64,000 nt of DNA, taken from CAYQJS01 sp964417895 (GTDB taxonomy: Bacteria; Chloroflexota; UBA6077; SHYK01). The notes below the pieces were generated by a model, which was not told the origin of the DNA, searched no databases, and saw nothing but the letters and a program-made list of their open reading frames with translations. The position numbers and the translations under genes were made by a program. This document shows positions 1-7,433 of the stretch, one piece after another (within the stretch, counting starts at the first letter, position 1; every line of letters starts with the position of its first letter). The stretch covers positions 56,607-120,606 of the forward strand of contig CAYQJS010000011.1 in assembly GCA_964417895.1 (NCBI GenBank), in the 5' to 3' direction.

Positions 1-2
1 AG

Positions 3-515
3 GCGGAGGGAGTCGGCGACGCGGATACGTTTCGGACCGCGCGGCTGGCCCTTCGACGGCTCGTGGATGCTGTGCAGCGGTCCGATCGAGGAAGCGCCGT
101 AGCGGCGGGGCTCTCGCTGCTGGGCCTGGGTCCTGGCCTCACACCCAGCGGCGACGACGCGCTGGTCGGGTTTCTCGGCGCGTGGCGCTGGCTCTCGCCG
201 CGGGCGCTCGACGACGACATCCGGAGCGCGATGCTCGGCGCGCTAGTCGACCGAGCACCGTCCGGCACCACTCCGGTCAGCGCCGAGTTCTTTCATCACC
301 TCCTCCACGACCGCGTGAGCGAGCCCCTGGTGCAACTGTTCGAGGCTCTGATCGCCGGCCCTCGGCACGACATCCAGAGGGCCGCCGACCGGATTGCCGC
401 CTGGGGCGCCTCTTCTGGCCTGGACACGCTCGCCGGGGTGCACGCCCTCTTGCTGGCGGCCGGGGCGGCGCCACTGCGTTCGGCTCCCGGAAAAGAGCGG
501 GCAGCTTGGGACTGA
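3..515 (+). CDS. DUF2877 family protein, 5'-truncated (AllH/YlbF-like subunit)
   Basis: The open frame runs in from the window edge, so the N-terminus is missing; 170 residues are visible. The glycine-rich stretch LGLGPGLTPSGDD near visible residues 39-51 is the hallmark of DUF2877 proteins. In E. coli the DUF2877 protein YlbF (AllH) acts with FdrA and the DUF1116 protein YlbE as oxamate carbamoyltransferase in anaerobic allantoin use, and the same three families follow each other here. The stop codon overlaps the presumed TTG start of fdrA at 506, which argues for one operon and translational coupling. Family assignment is firm; the reaction is inferred from gene order. Confidence 0.8.
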   Translation, partial: AEGVGDADTFRTARLALRRLVDAVQRSDRGSAVAAGLSLLGLGPGLTPSGDDALVGFLGAWRWLSPRALDDDIRSAMLGALVDRAPSGTTPVSAEFFHHLLHDRVSEPLVQLFEALIAGPRHDIQRAADRIAAWGASSGLDTLAGVHALLLAAGAAPLRSAPGKERAAWD

Positions 516-2002
516 CGCGCGCCGTCGTCCACCGCTCCACCTATCGCGACTCTGTGCAGCTCATGAGCATCGCCGCGGCTCTGGAGTCGATGCCCGGCGT
601 TGAGCGCGCGGCGGTGGTGATGGCGACGCCCGCTAACGTCGAGCTGCTGGTGGATTTGGGGCTGCCTCCCTCAGCGGTGGAGGGAGTCACCCCCAGCGAT
701 CTGGTCGTCGCACTGGCAGCGACCGACGCCGCCTCCCTCGACGCCGCGCTCCAGCGTGCGCAGGCGCTATTGGAAGGAGAGCCAGTGACTCAGGGGCGAA
801 CAGCCGACTCTCGGCCTCGCTCTCTCGCCGGGGCACTCCGTCTCGCACCGGGTGCGAACCTCGCAGTCATCTCCACGCCGGGGCCGTTTGCCGCGGCCGA
901 GGCCCTGAAGGCGCTGAAGCGGGGCCTCCACGTCTTCTGCTTCAGCGACAACCTGTCTCTAGAAGACGAGGTCCGGCTGAAGCGGCTCGCCGAGCAGCGC
1001 GGCCTGTTGTGCATGGGGCCGGATTGCGGCACCTCGATCATCGACGGCGTCCCAATCGGCTTCGCCAACGCCACTCGGCCGGGGCGGGTTGGGCTGGTCA
1101 GCGCTTCGGGCACGGGACTCCAGGAGGTGATCTGCATCCTGGATCGCGCCGGGGAGGGCGTGTCTCAGGCGATCGGCGTGGGATCGCGCGACCTCCATCA
1201 GGAGGTGGGGGGCGCGATGATACGCGCCGGACTCCAACTGCTGGGCGATGACCCAGCGACGGAGGTGATCGTCCTCATCTCCAAGCCTCCCGCCGACTCG
1301 GTCGCCACTGCGATCGTCGGCGCCGCGCAGGCTGTTGCCAAACCCGTGGTGGCGTGCTTTCTGGGAGCGGAGCCTGCGCCCATCAAGGGAACCGTGCGAC
1401 TCACCGGGTCGCTCCTCGAGGCGGCACAGCAGGCGCTCCGCCTGCTCGGAGGCGAGCTGGCCCAGGAGGACTCCACGCCTCCCGATGGATGGGGCGAAGC
1501 CCCCGCCGGCACGACGCCCGGAACGATCCGTGGTCTGTTTTCCGGCGGTACGCTCCTCTTCGAGGCCGAGCGCGTGCTTCGGACTGCAGGGTTCGTCGAG
1601 CGGGGCGAGAATGGCGCAGATCACTATCAGCTCATCGACCTGGGCGACGATCAGTACACCCTTGGCCGACCCCACCCGATGATCGACCCGCGCGACCGTG
1701 CCGCGCGCATCCGCGCGGCCGCCGAAGATGCTTCCGTCGGCGTCATCCTGCTGGATGTCGTGCTGGGATTCGGCGCTCACCCCGATCCAGCGGTCGTGCT
1801 GGCGCCCGCCATCGCGGCCGCTCGGGCCGCCGCCAGAGCCAGCAGCCGCTCCCTGGGCGTCGTGGTGTCCGTCTGCGGCACGAAGTTTGACCCACAGGGG
1901 TTGGCGGAGCAGCGCACGGCGCTCAGCGCGGCCGGCGCCGTCGTCACCTGCAACGTCGCCGCGGCGGCCCGCGCGGCAGCAGTCCTGGCCAGCCATGGGT
2001 GA
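506..2002 (+). CDS. fdrA: FdrA-like protein (succinyl-CoA synthetase-like fold; oxamate carbamoyltransferase subunit)
   Basis: About 498 aa, close to E. coli FdrA (about 555 aa). The N-terminal pattern YRDSVQLM followed by a VMATPANVELL-like segment is typical of FdrA. A CoA-ligase-like glycine loop (SASGTGLQEV) lies near residue 195 and the C-terminal CGTKFDPQGL motif near residue 456. The frame stays open upstream to 182, but that part is antisense-like junk overlapping the DUF2877 gene; homology begins just after the TTG at 506, which I take as the start. It overlaps the upstream stop and the downstream ATG at 1995. In E. coli this subunit helps convert oxalurate and phosphate to oxamate and carbamoyl phosphate. 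No carbamate kinase gene is visible; it could lie to the left of the window. Confidence 0.8.
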   Translation: MGLTRAVVHRSTYRDSVQLMSIAAALESMPGVERAAVVMATPANVELLVDLGLPPSAVEGVTPSDLVVALAATDAASLDAALQRAQALLEGEPVTQGRTADSRPRSLAGALRLAPGANLAVISTPGPFAAAEALKALKRGLHVFCFSDNLSLEDEVRLKRLAEQRGLLCMGPDCGTSIIDGVPIGFANATRPGRVGLVSASGTGLQEVICILDRAGEGVSQAIGVGSRDLHQEVGGAMIRAGLQLLGDDPATEVIVLISKPPADSVATAIVGAAQAVAKPVVACFLGAEPAPIKGTVRLTGSLLEAAQQALRLLGGELAQEDSTPPDGWGEAPAGTTPGTIRGLFSGGTLLFEAERVLRTAGFVERGENGADHYQLIDLGDDQYTLGRPHPMIDPRDRAARIRAAAEDASVGVILLDVVLGFGAHPDPAVVLAPAIAAARAAARASSRSLGVVVSVCGTKFDPQGLAEQRTALSAAGAVVTCNVAAAARAAAVLASHG

Positions 2003-3434
2003 CCTGCTCGGTCGGCCGTTGCACGCCGTGGGGATCGGCGTATCCGGGTTTACGGGGCCCCTCGCGAGCCGGGGGCAGGCTATCGAGGTTGATTGGCGAC
2101 CACCGGCCGGAGGTGATCCAGCGCTGGCACGCCTGATCGCCGAGCTGGAAGACGACCCCCTCGACCCCCTCGGGGCGCGAATCGCGCGGGCCAATCAGCA
2201 CTCCATCGACGTTATCCTGAGCGCCCGGCCGCGTCTCCTGGACGTGCGGCCGGCCGGCCGTGCGATCCCGGGTCTGGCGGGGCGGACGCTCCTCCACGCC
2301 GGGCCGCCGATCGGCTGGGATCGCATGTGCGACCCGATGCGCGGCGCGCTCATCGGCGCGATCCTGTACGAGGGCTGGGCTGCGACACCAGCCGAGGCCG
2401 AGCGGCTGGCTGCGAGCGACGAGGTCACGTTCGCGCCCTGCCACGACTTCGGGGCCGTAGGCCCGATGGCCGGCGTCGTGTCACCGTCCATGCCGGTTGC
2501 CATCGTCGAAAACGCTGCCCGCGGGAACCGGGCTTTCGCCACCCTCAACGAGGGCCTGGGGCGGGTGCTGCGCTTCGGCGCCTACGACGAGGAGACGATC
2601 GAGCGTCTGCGCTGGATCGGCTCGACGCTCGGGCCGGCGCTGTCCGCGGCGCTCCGGGCGTCTGGACCCATCGACGTGCACACCATCATTGCGCAAGCAC
2701 TGCTCATGGGAGACGAGTGCCATAACCGCAACGCCGCGGCGACGGGGCTTCTCACCCGCAAGCTCGCGCCGGCCCTGGTGCGCGCCAACCCACCGAATAC
2801 TGCGGCGACAACCCTTGAATTCCTTGCCGGCAACGACCACTTCTTCCTCAACCTGTCCATGGCCGCCTGCAAGGCGACCATGGACGCCGTCCCACGTGAT
2901 GGGCCGGCGACGATCGTCACGGCGATGGCGCGCAACGGCGTCGACTTCGGCATCCGCGTCGCCGCCACCGGCGACCGGTGGTTCACCGCGCCGGCCAGTC
3001 CCCCGGCTNNNNNNNNNNCCCGGCTGGCCTCTTCTTTCCTGGCTACGGGCCCGCCGACGCCAACCCGGACCTGGGAGATAGCGCGATCACCGAGACGGCT
3101 GGCCTCGGGGGCTTCGCGATGGCTGCCGCCCCAGCGATCGTCCGATTTGTCGGGGGGACGGCCGCGGACGCAGTCCGCTACACGGTCGAGATGGGCGAGA
3201 TCACACTGGCTCGAAACCCCAACTTCGCACTGGCGCCCATGGAGTTCGCCGGCACTCCGNNNNNNNNNNACGGGCATCGACGTGCGGCGCGTTGTGGAGA
3301 CCGGCATCACCCCGGCGATCAATACGGGGATCGCCCACCGCCAGGCGGGCGTGGGGCAGATCGGCGCCGGTGTGGCTCGGGCGCCGATGGAGTGCTTTAT
3401 CGCGGCGATCCGCGCTCTAGCGGAACTCGCCTAA
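1995..3434 (+). CDS. DUF1116 family protein (AllG/YlbE-like), interrupted by two assembly gaps
   Basis: Starts at an ATG overlapping the end of fdrA by 8 nt. Residues near 238 (GDECHNRN) and the late segments FFPGYGPADANPD, GDSAITET and TGIDVRRVVETG are characteristic of DUF1116. The reading frame moves at each N run: frame 3 before 3009, frame 2 between the gaps, frame 3 again after 3269. The stretch between the gaps is clearly DUF1116 only in frame 2, so the shifts are artefacts of fixed-length N padding and not mutations. The gene is probably intact in the organism. It should form the oxamate carbamoyltransferase-like complex with the two upstream genes. Confidence 0.82.
   Translation: MGDLLGRPLHAVGIGVSGFTGPLASRGQAIEVDWRPPAGGDPALARLIAELEDDPLDPLGARIARANQHSIDVILSARPRLLDVRPAGRAIPGLAGRTLLHAGPPIGWDRMCDPMRGALIGAILYEGWAATPAEAERLAASDEVTFAPCHDFGAVGPMAGVVSPSMPVAIVENAARGNRAFATLNEGLGRVLRFGAYDEETIERLRWIGSTLGPALSAALRASGPIDVHTIIAQALLMGDECHNRNAAATGLLTRKLAPALVRANPPNTAATTLEFLAGNDHFFLNLSMAACKATMDAVPRDGPATIVTAMARNGVDFGIRVAATGDRWFTAPASPPAXXXXRLASSFLATGPPTPTRTWEIARSPRRLASGASRWLPPQRSSDLSGGRPRTQSATRSRWARSHWLETPTSHWRPWSSPALXXXXTGIDVRRVVETGITPAINTGIAHRQAGVGQIGAGVARAPMECFIAAIRALAELA
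3009..3018. other. Assembly gap (10 N) inside the DUF1116 gene
   Basis: Ten N. The seven bases before the gap (cccggct, 3002-3008) are repeated directly after it (3019-3025). Collapsing that overlap restores one continuous DUF1116 frame, so little or nothing is really missing. Confidence 0.9.
3260..3269. other. Assembly gap (10 N) inside the DUF1116 gene
   Basis: Ten N. Joining the flanks directly gives ...GTP-TGIDV... in frame, which is the conserved family sequence. The true gap is probably zero or a small multiple of three bases. Confidence 0.9.
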
Positions 3435-3552
3435 CACCATTCCGGCAAGTGTGAAGTATCAATGCCTGACGCGTCGTAGCGCGGGGGCTTGTCCGCCGCT
3501 CGTGGCCCGTTAAACGTGCAACGTTGAGGCGAGTGGAGGAGCGATTTTGGAG

Positions 3553-3558
3553 TATAAT
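3553..3558 (+). promoter_or_regulatory. Perfect TATAAT -10 element upstream of the DUF433-like gene
   Basis: TATAAT lies 30 nt before the GTG start at 3589. No good -35 box sits at 16-18 nt spacing; TTGAGG at 3524 is 23 nt away, too far. Transcription beginning near 3565 would leave a short leader with a GAGG ribosome site about 10 nt before the GTG. Confidence 0.5.
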
Positions 3559-3588
3559 TCGCTCCAACATTCCCGAGGTCGATATCCG

Positions 3589-4140
3589 GTGGCGAAACCG
3601 AAGACCACGAATGCGAGGAAGCGGAGCCGTATTCAGCTTGATCTCCGTGCCGAGCAGGTTCACTTGCTCGAGCTGCTTCAGGAGCAGCTTGGGGTACGGT
3701 CGCGGGCGAACCTCATCGAAGAGTCGATTAGTACGCTCCTGTGGTTCGTTCAGGAGCAGCGCCGTGGACGCAAAGTGGTGAGCGTCGATCCAGCCGAGCT
3801 GAGTAAGCTGACCCACGCCGTTGAGTTTGCCAGCCGTGCATCTGTGTTCCCTGGGAATGAACTGTACGATCATCTGGTAGCCCGCCCGCACCCCTGGCGG
3901 CGGCAGCTTGCTCTCAAGGGACGGAACATGACGGTGGGCCAGCTCGTGGCAACCATGCGGGCCGACAATCTCAGTGCTGAGGCGGCCGCCGACGACCTTG
4001 GACTGCAGCTGGCCCAGGTACGTGAAGCGCTCGCCTATTACGACGCGCATCGTGAGCTCGTCGACGCCGAGCTGCGGGAAGACGCGCACCGATTGCAGGA
4101 CAAGGGCTATCGGGTTGAGCCTTCGCCTCTACCTCGATGA
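3589..4140 (+). CDS. DUF433-like antitoxin-type protein
   Basis: 183 aa from the GTG start. The N-terminal ~25 residues are basic (KPKTTNARKRSR), followed by a predicted helical dimerisation-like segment. Residues ~95-175 resemble the DUF433 helix-turn-helix domain (GRNMTVGQLV...AADDLGLQLAQVREALAYY). DUF433 proteins are usually antitoxins of DUF5615 PIN-like partners, and exactly such a gene follows with a 26-nt overlap. The start is chosen because the TATAAT at 3553 and the ribosome site fit GTG 3589 and not the further upstream start at 3547. Likely role: binds and neutralises the partner and autorepresses the operon. The biochemical role is inferred from family and context. Confidence 0.7.
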   Translation: MAKPKTTNARKRSRIQLDLRAEQVHLLELLQEQLGVRSRANLIEESISTLLWFVQEQRRGRKVVSVDPAELSKLTHAVEFASRASVFPGNELYDHLVARPHPWRRQLALKGRNMTVGQLVATMRADNLSAEAAADDLGLQLAQVREALAYYDAHRELVDAELREDAHRLQDKGYRVEPSPLPR

Positions 4141-4477
4141 GTGCGCCTACAGCAAGCAGCTAGTCAACCTACTCCGGGGATACCCACACGAGCATCATGT
4201 GGAGACACCGACTGACTCGAATCTATTCGGCCGCACTGATGAGGATCATTTTGCCTACGCCCGGAGCCATAGGCTGATCCTTATCACAAAGAACCCCGAC
4301 GACTTCGAGGCACTCCATCGCCAGCAGCCGGAACATGCCGGGATTCTCGCGATCTACCAGGACAACCTTCCTACCGACATGTCCACTCGGGACATCGCTC
4401 GTGCGATCCAGAATCTGGCGGATGCGGAGGTGCCGCTAGCCGGGTTCTTCCAGGTTCTGAACGCCTGGAATTACTGA
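4115..4477 (+). CDS. DUF5615 family PIN-like protein (putative toxin)
   Basis: 120 aa from a TTG start that overlaps the end of the upstream antitoxin-type gene. The opening RLYLDECAYS and the segment RTDEDHFAYARSHRLILITKNPDDF match the Mut7-C/PIN-like DUF5615 layout, with acidic residues D9 and E10, the TDED cluster and the NPDDF motif as candidate metal ligands. PIN-like toxins cleave RNA; for DUF5615 this is presumed rather than proven. Frame and conserved residues look intact, unlike the two broken toxins at 54804 and 56133. Confidence 0.7.
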   Translation: MSLRLYLDECAYSKQLVNLLRGYPHEHHVETPTDSNLFGRTDEDHFAYARSHRLILITKNPDDFEALHRQQPEHAGILAIYQDNLPTDMSTRDIARAIQNLADAEVPLAGFFQVLNAWNY

Positions 4478-4498
4478 CCGATTCGCGACCCGACATTG

Positions 4499-4608
4499 CC
4501 CTAGCAGGCTAATGAAAATCGCGCTCACCCTGAGCTTGTCGAAGGGCGCCATGTGGTTCGACAGGCTCACCACGAGCGGAGCCCAAACCTCGCAGCAGCC
4601 TGCTAGGG
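4499..4608. repeat. ~110-bp MITE-like element with perfect 12-bp terminal inverted repeats
   Basis: The ends CCCTAGCAGGCT (4499-4510) and AGCCTGCTAGGG (4597-4608) are exact inverted repeats. Inside is a second, imperfect inverted pair, a CTGAGCTTGTCGAAGG arm and a TTCGACAGGCTCACC arm, which recurs without the ends at 39657-39741. It fills most of the gap between the toxin-like gene and the next lipoprotein gene and encodes nothing. Confidence 0.7.
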
Positions 4609-4779
4609 GAGCGAGCCCCCAACGACCGCAATTACTCCGGTTCAGGGCGGTTACCAATGCTGCGGTCGCGTGGTTCTTTATCCCTTTGGGGTAGCGGCTG
4701 TTCGGGCATCGCCCTTGCGTTAGGCTGCTCGCTGAGCCATTATCCGTTTCGTCGAGTGCCCTCGAGGGAGGTGGGAAGG

Positions 4780-6486
4780 ATGCGATGCAGGTTCATCGGC
4801 ACAGCGGTGATGGTGTTCGCGGTGCTCCTCGGCGGCTGCGGATCCCCGGGGGCGCCAGCGGTCGGTCGGCAGGCTGATGGGCGGCAGGCTGATGGGCGGC
4901 AGGCCGCCCCCAAAAGAGTCGTCGCCTCGATCATGGGTGACCCCCATACCGTCTACCAGACCCTCAACCCGGCGTCCCGCGTGCGAGGGATCGAGCACAT
5001 CCAGGCGCTCGTTGCCGGCGGACTGACGCGAGAGGGAGAAGGTATCCTGCGCGCCGAGCTCGCGGAGGCCGTGCCCTCAGTCGAGAACGGCCTCTGGAAG
5101 GTCTTCCCCGACGGCAAAATGGAGACGACCTGGAAGATCAGGAACGGCCCCGAGTGGCATGACGGCACGCCATTCACCTCCGCTGATCTCGTCTTCGTGG
5201 CTCAGGTAGTCCGCGATAAAGACCTTCCGATCTTCAGCAAAGTGATGTATGAGTTCATCGACACCGTCGAAGCTCCCGACTCCCTCACCCTAACGATCAA
5301 GTGGAAGTCGACCTACATCGACGCGGACACGATGTTCGGCGTATCCGCGGTCCCCTTCGCCAGGCACCGCCTCGAAAAGCCCTACGTGGAAAACAAGGAG
5401 ACTTTCATCGACGACCCCTACTGGAGCTTCGAATACGTTGGCACCGGCCCGTTCACCATCAAGACCTGGGAGCGCGGCAGCCACATGATTGTCCGAGCGA
5501 ACGACAGGTACGTGCTCGGTCGGCCGAAGGTGGACGAGGTCGAGCTCCGCTTCATCGAAGACGCGAACGCCACGCAAGCGAACCTGCTGGCCGGCGCGGT
5601 GGACATGACGCTGGGGAGGAACCTGTCCGGTCCCCAGGCCCTGGAAATCAGCAATCGCTGGACCGATGGCCGGATGTACGTGAATTACGACGGTGCGAAC
5701 CAGATTGCGCTCTACGTCCAGCACATCAATCCGAACCCGCCCATCGTGACCGACCTGACGTTCAAGCGAGCCGCGCTCCACGCGATCGATCGCCAGGCGA
5801 TGGTGGACGCACTGGTGACGCGCCAGAGCGAAGTTGCTCACAGCTGGCTGCGCCCCGGCCAACCCGCCTACCGGGAGATCGAGGCGCGGAACCTCGTGAA
5901 GTATGAATACGACCCGCGGCGAGCGATCCAGATGCTGGAGACCATCGGCTACACCCGGGGGGCGGACCGAGCCATGCGGGACTCCAGTGGCCGTCAGCTC
6001 GGCTATGAGGTGCGGACCACGGGCGGCGACGACCTCCGCGAGAAGATGCTGTTCACCATTGCCGATGACTGGCAGCAGATTGGAATGGCGATCAGCCCCT
6101 ACGTGATCCCTCGCCAGCAGGCGGATGACCTCGAGTACCGCGCGACCTACCCGGCCATGGAGCTGGTGCGACAGGGCCTCGACCACACGGGCTCCAGGAA
6201 CATCCACAGTCGGAACACACCCCTGGCCGAGAACAGCTACCGTGTGACCGGGAATCGGTCCCGGTACCACAGCCCCGAGCTGGACTCGCTGATCGACCGC
6301 TACCTGATCACGATCCCCCTGCCAGAGCGTCGGGAGGCCATGGGCCAGATCGTCAGGCACATCTCTGAGAACCTGCCCTTCCTGATGATGCTGTACACCA
6401 GCGGCGTCTATCTGGTTTCCAACCGAATCCAGAACTTCAAGGCGGACGGCCCATGGAACGCCCACGAATGGGACGTAACGACGTAG
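4780..6486 (+). CDS. ABC transporter solute-binding lipoprotein, family 5 (SBP-1)
   Basis: 568 aa. The N-terminus has basic residues, a hydrophobic stretch and a lipobox LLGGC with the lipidated Cys at residue 20, so it should be anchored outside the membrane. A short linker repeats GRQAD (15-bp DNA repeat), then SBP_bac_5 motifs follow: VFPDGKMETTWKIR, EWHDGTPFTSADLVF, and a C-terminal WNAHEWD. The ATG at 4780 is chosen because it begins the signal peptide and follows GAGGTGGGAAGG. It is most like SBP-5 at 35833: both have VENGLWKVFPDG and a GRNLS segment. No permease or ATPase gene is nearby. Followed 84 nt later by the racemase-fold gene. Ligand unknown; dipeptides, opines and oligosaccharides all occur in the family. 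Confidence 0.88.
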   Translation: MRCRFIGTAVMVFAVLLGGCGSPGAPAVGRQADGRQADGRQAAPKRVVASIMGDPHTVYQTLNPASRVRGIEHIQALVAGGLTREGEGILRAELAEAVPSVENGLWKVFPDGKMETTWKIRNGPEWHDGTPFTSADLVFVAQVVRDKDLPIFSKVMYEFIDTVEAPDSLTLTIKWKSTYIDADTMFGVSAVPFARHRLEKPYVENKETFIDDPYWSFEYVGTGPFTIKTWERGSHMIVRANDRYVLGRPKVDEVELRFIEDANATQANLLAGAVDMTLGRNLSGPQALEISNRWTDGRMYVNYDGANQIALYVQHINPNPPIVTDLTFKRAALHAIDRQAMVDALVTRQSEVAHSWLRPGQPAYREIEARNLVKYEYDPRRAIQMLETIGYTRGADRAMRDSSGRQLGYEVRTTGGDDLREKMLFTIADDWQQIGMAISPYVIPRQQADDLEYRATYPAMELVRQGLDHTGSRNIHSRNTPLAENSYRVTGNRSRYHSPELDSLIDRYLITIPLPERREAMGQIVRHISENLPFLMMLYTSGVYLVSNRIQNFKADGPWNAHEWDVTT

Positions 6487-6570
6487 AGCCGGACACGGCT
6501 GGTGAGCCTATCACCGTACTGATCGACAGCCCCTACCCTCAGCGGAAATCTATCTGCAGGGAGAAGAGAA

Positions 6571-7263
6571 ATGGAGACCGCCGCCAGGATCGCGATGTTC
6601 AGCGACAGCAGCCGCCCGCACCACCGCAACTTCCTGGCTCTGCTCCCGCCGGATGTCTCGCTCGAGTACCTCGGGAACGTCGTGTCGGAAGGCGAGACTA
6701 CCAGCGCGCCAACGGTGGCGGCGGCCCGGGCGGCGGAGGAGCGCGGGTTCCAGGGACTCATCGTGTCGGGTGCTCCCCGCGAGGTCGCGAGCCCCACCCT
6801 ATTCGAGGACCTGCGGGGGGCGGTTCGCGTGCCGGTGACCACGGCCTTCAACGCGGGCGCCGCCGCGCTGCAAGCGTTTGGCGCCAAGAGCGCACTCGTG
6901 CTGACCCCGTTTGACGAGGCGGTGCGAATGGGAATCCGAGACAACCTCGCCAGGCGCCAGATCGTGGCCACAGTGCCTCCGATGGTGGCCGGCGGCCCGC
7001 CTGAGGCCACGAGGCTGCCACCCGAGGAGGTCTATCGCCTCGCGATGGAGGCGTGGAAAGATGGCGGGGCGTTCGACGCCCTCTACTTTCAGGGCGCCGT
7101 CCTCGACCCACTGCCCATCGTCGACGGCTTCGAGCGAGACATCGGCAAGCCGGTCGTCGCGAGCAACCCCGCGATGCTGTGGTACATCCTCAGCAAGCTT
7201 GGCCGCACCTACCACATCGATGGTTACGGGCGACTGCTTCGCGAATGGCCGCCATTGCCTTGA
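6571..7263 (+). CDS. Asp/Glu racemase-fold (maleate isomerase/arylmalonate decarboxylase-like) protein without cysteines
   Basis: 230 aa; GGGAGAAGAGAA precedes the ATG. The pattern of two Rossmann-like halves ending in PVVASNPAMLWYILSKLG fits the maleate cis-trans isomerase branch of the Asp/Glu racemase superfamily. These enzymes use one or two Cys, one after each half-barrel strand. Here the first site reads LIVSGAPRE and the second ALYFQGAVLD, and the protein has no Cys at all. It may have lost enzymatic activity, use another mechanism, or act as a binding protein. A paralogue at 24708 has the same substitutions, and both lie beside an SBP gene. Confidence 0.7.
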   Translation: METAARIAMFSDSSRPHHRNFLALLPPDVSLEYLGNVVSEGETTSAPTVAAARAAEERGFQGLIVSGAPREVASPTLFEDLRGAVRVPVTTAFNAGAAALQAFGAKSALVLTPFDEAVRMGIRDNLARRQIVATVPPMVAGGPPEATRLPPEEVYRLAMEAWKDGGAFDALYFQGAVLDPLPIVDGFERDIGKPVVASNPAMLWYILSKLGRTYHIDGYGRLLREWPPLP

Positions 7264-7285
7264 GCTCGCCGAGTAGCCCCGCACT

Positions 7286-7326
7286 CTCTCCCTCCCCCTC
7301 GACGGGGGAGGGTTGGGGTGGGGGGA
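7286..7326. repeat. REP-like G/C-rich palindrome (family B)
   Basis: A CTCCCTCCCCC arm and a GGGGGAGGG arm flank a short TCGAC loop, followed by GGTTGGGGTGGGGGG. Related copies: 10989, 13360, 16884, 24434, 29766 and 50259. Confidence 0.7.
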
Positions 7327-7433
7327 CGGTGATCCCGACGTCCTCAAGGGCTGATCAACGCAAGGGCGGCGGGGTTCTGCGCCTGCGAGCGAGCGTGGGC
7401 TTGCAAGCGCCGGTTGGGGCGAGGAGTTGATGG

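Noticed and set aside
182..505. N-terminal extension of the FdrA reading frame inside the DUF2877 gene
   Set aside because: It overlaps a clear DUF2877 coding region in another frame, is Arg-rich and low in complexity, and FdrA similarity starts only after TTG 506.
959..2194. 411-aa open frame antisense to fdrA
   Set aside because: High-GC shadow: rich in Arg, Gly and Ser, no family resemblance, and lies over a well-supported gene.
5290..6465. 391-aa open frame antisense to SBP-1
   Set aside because: Mirrors the codon bias of the SBP gene; no domain recognised.
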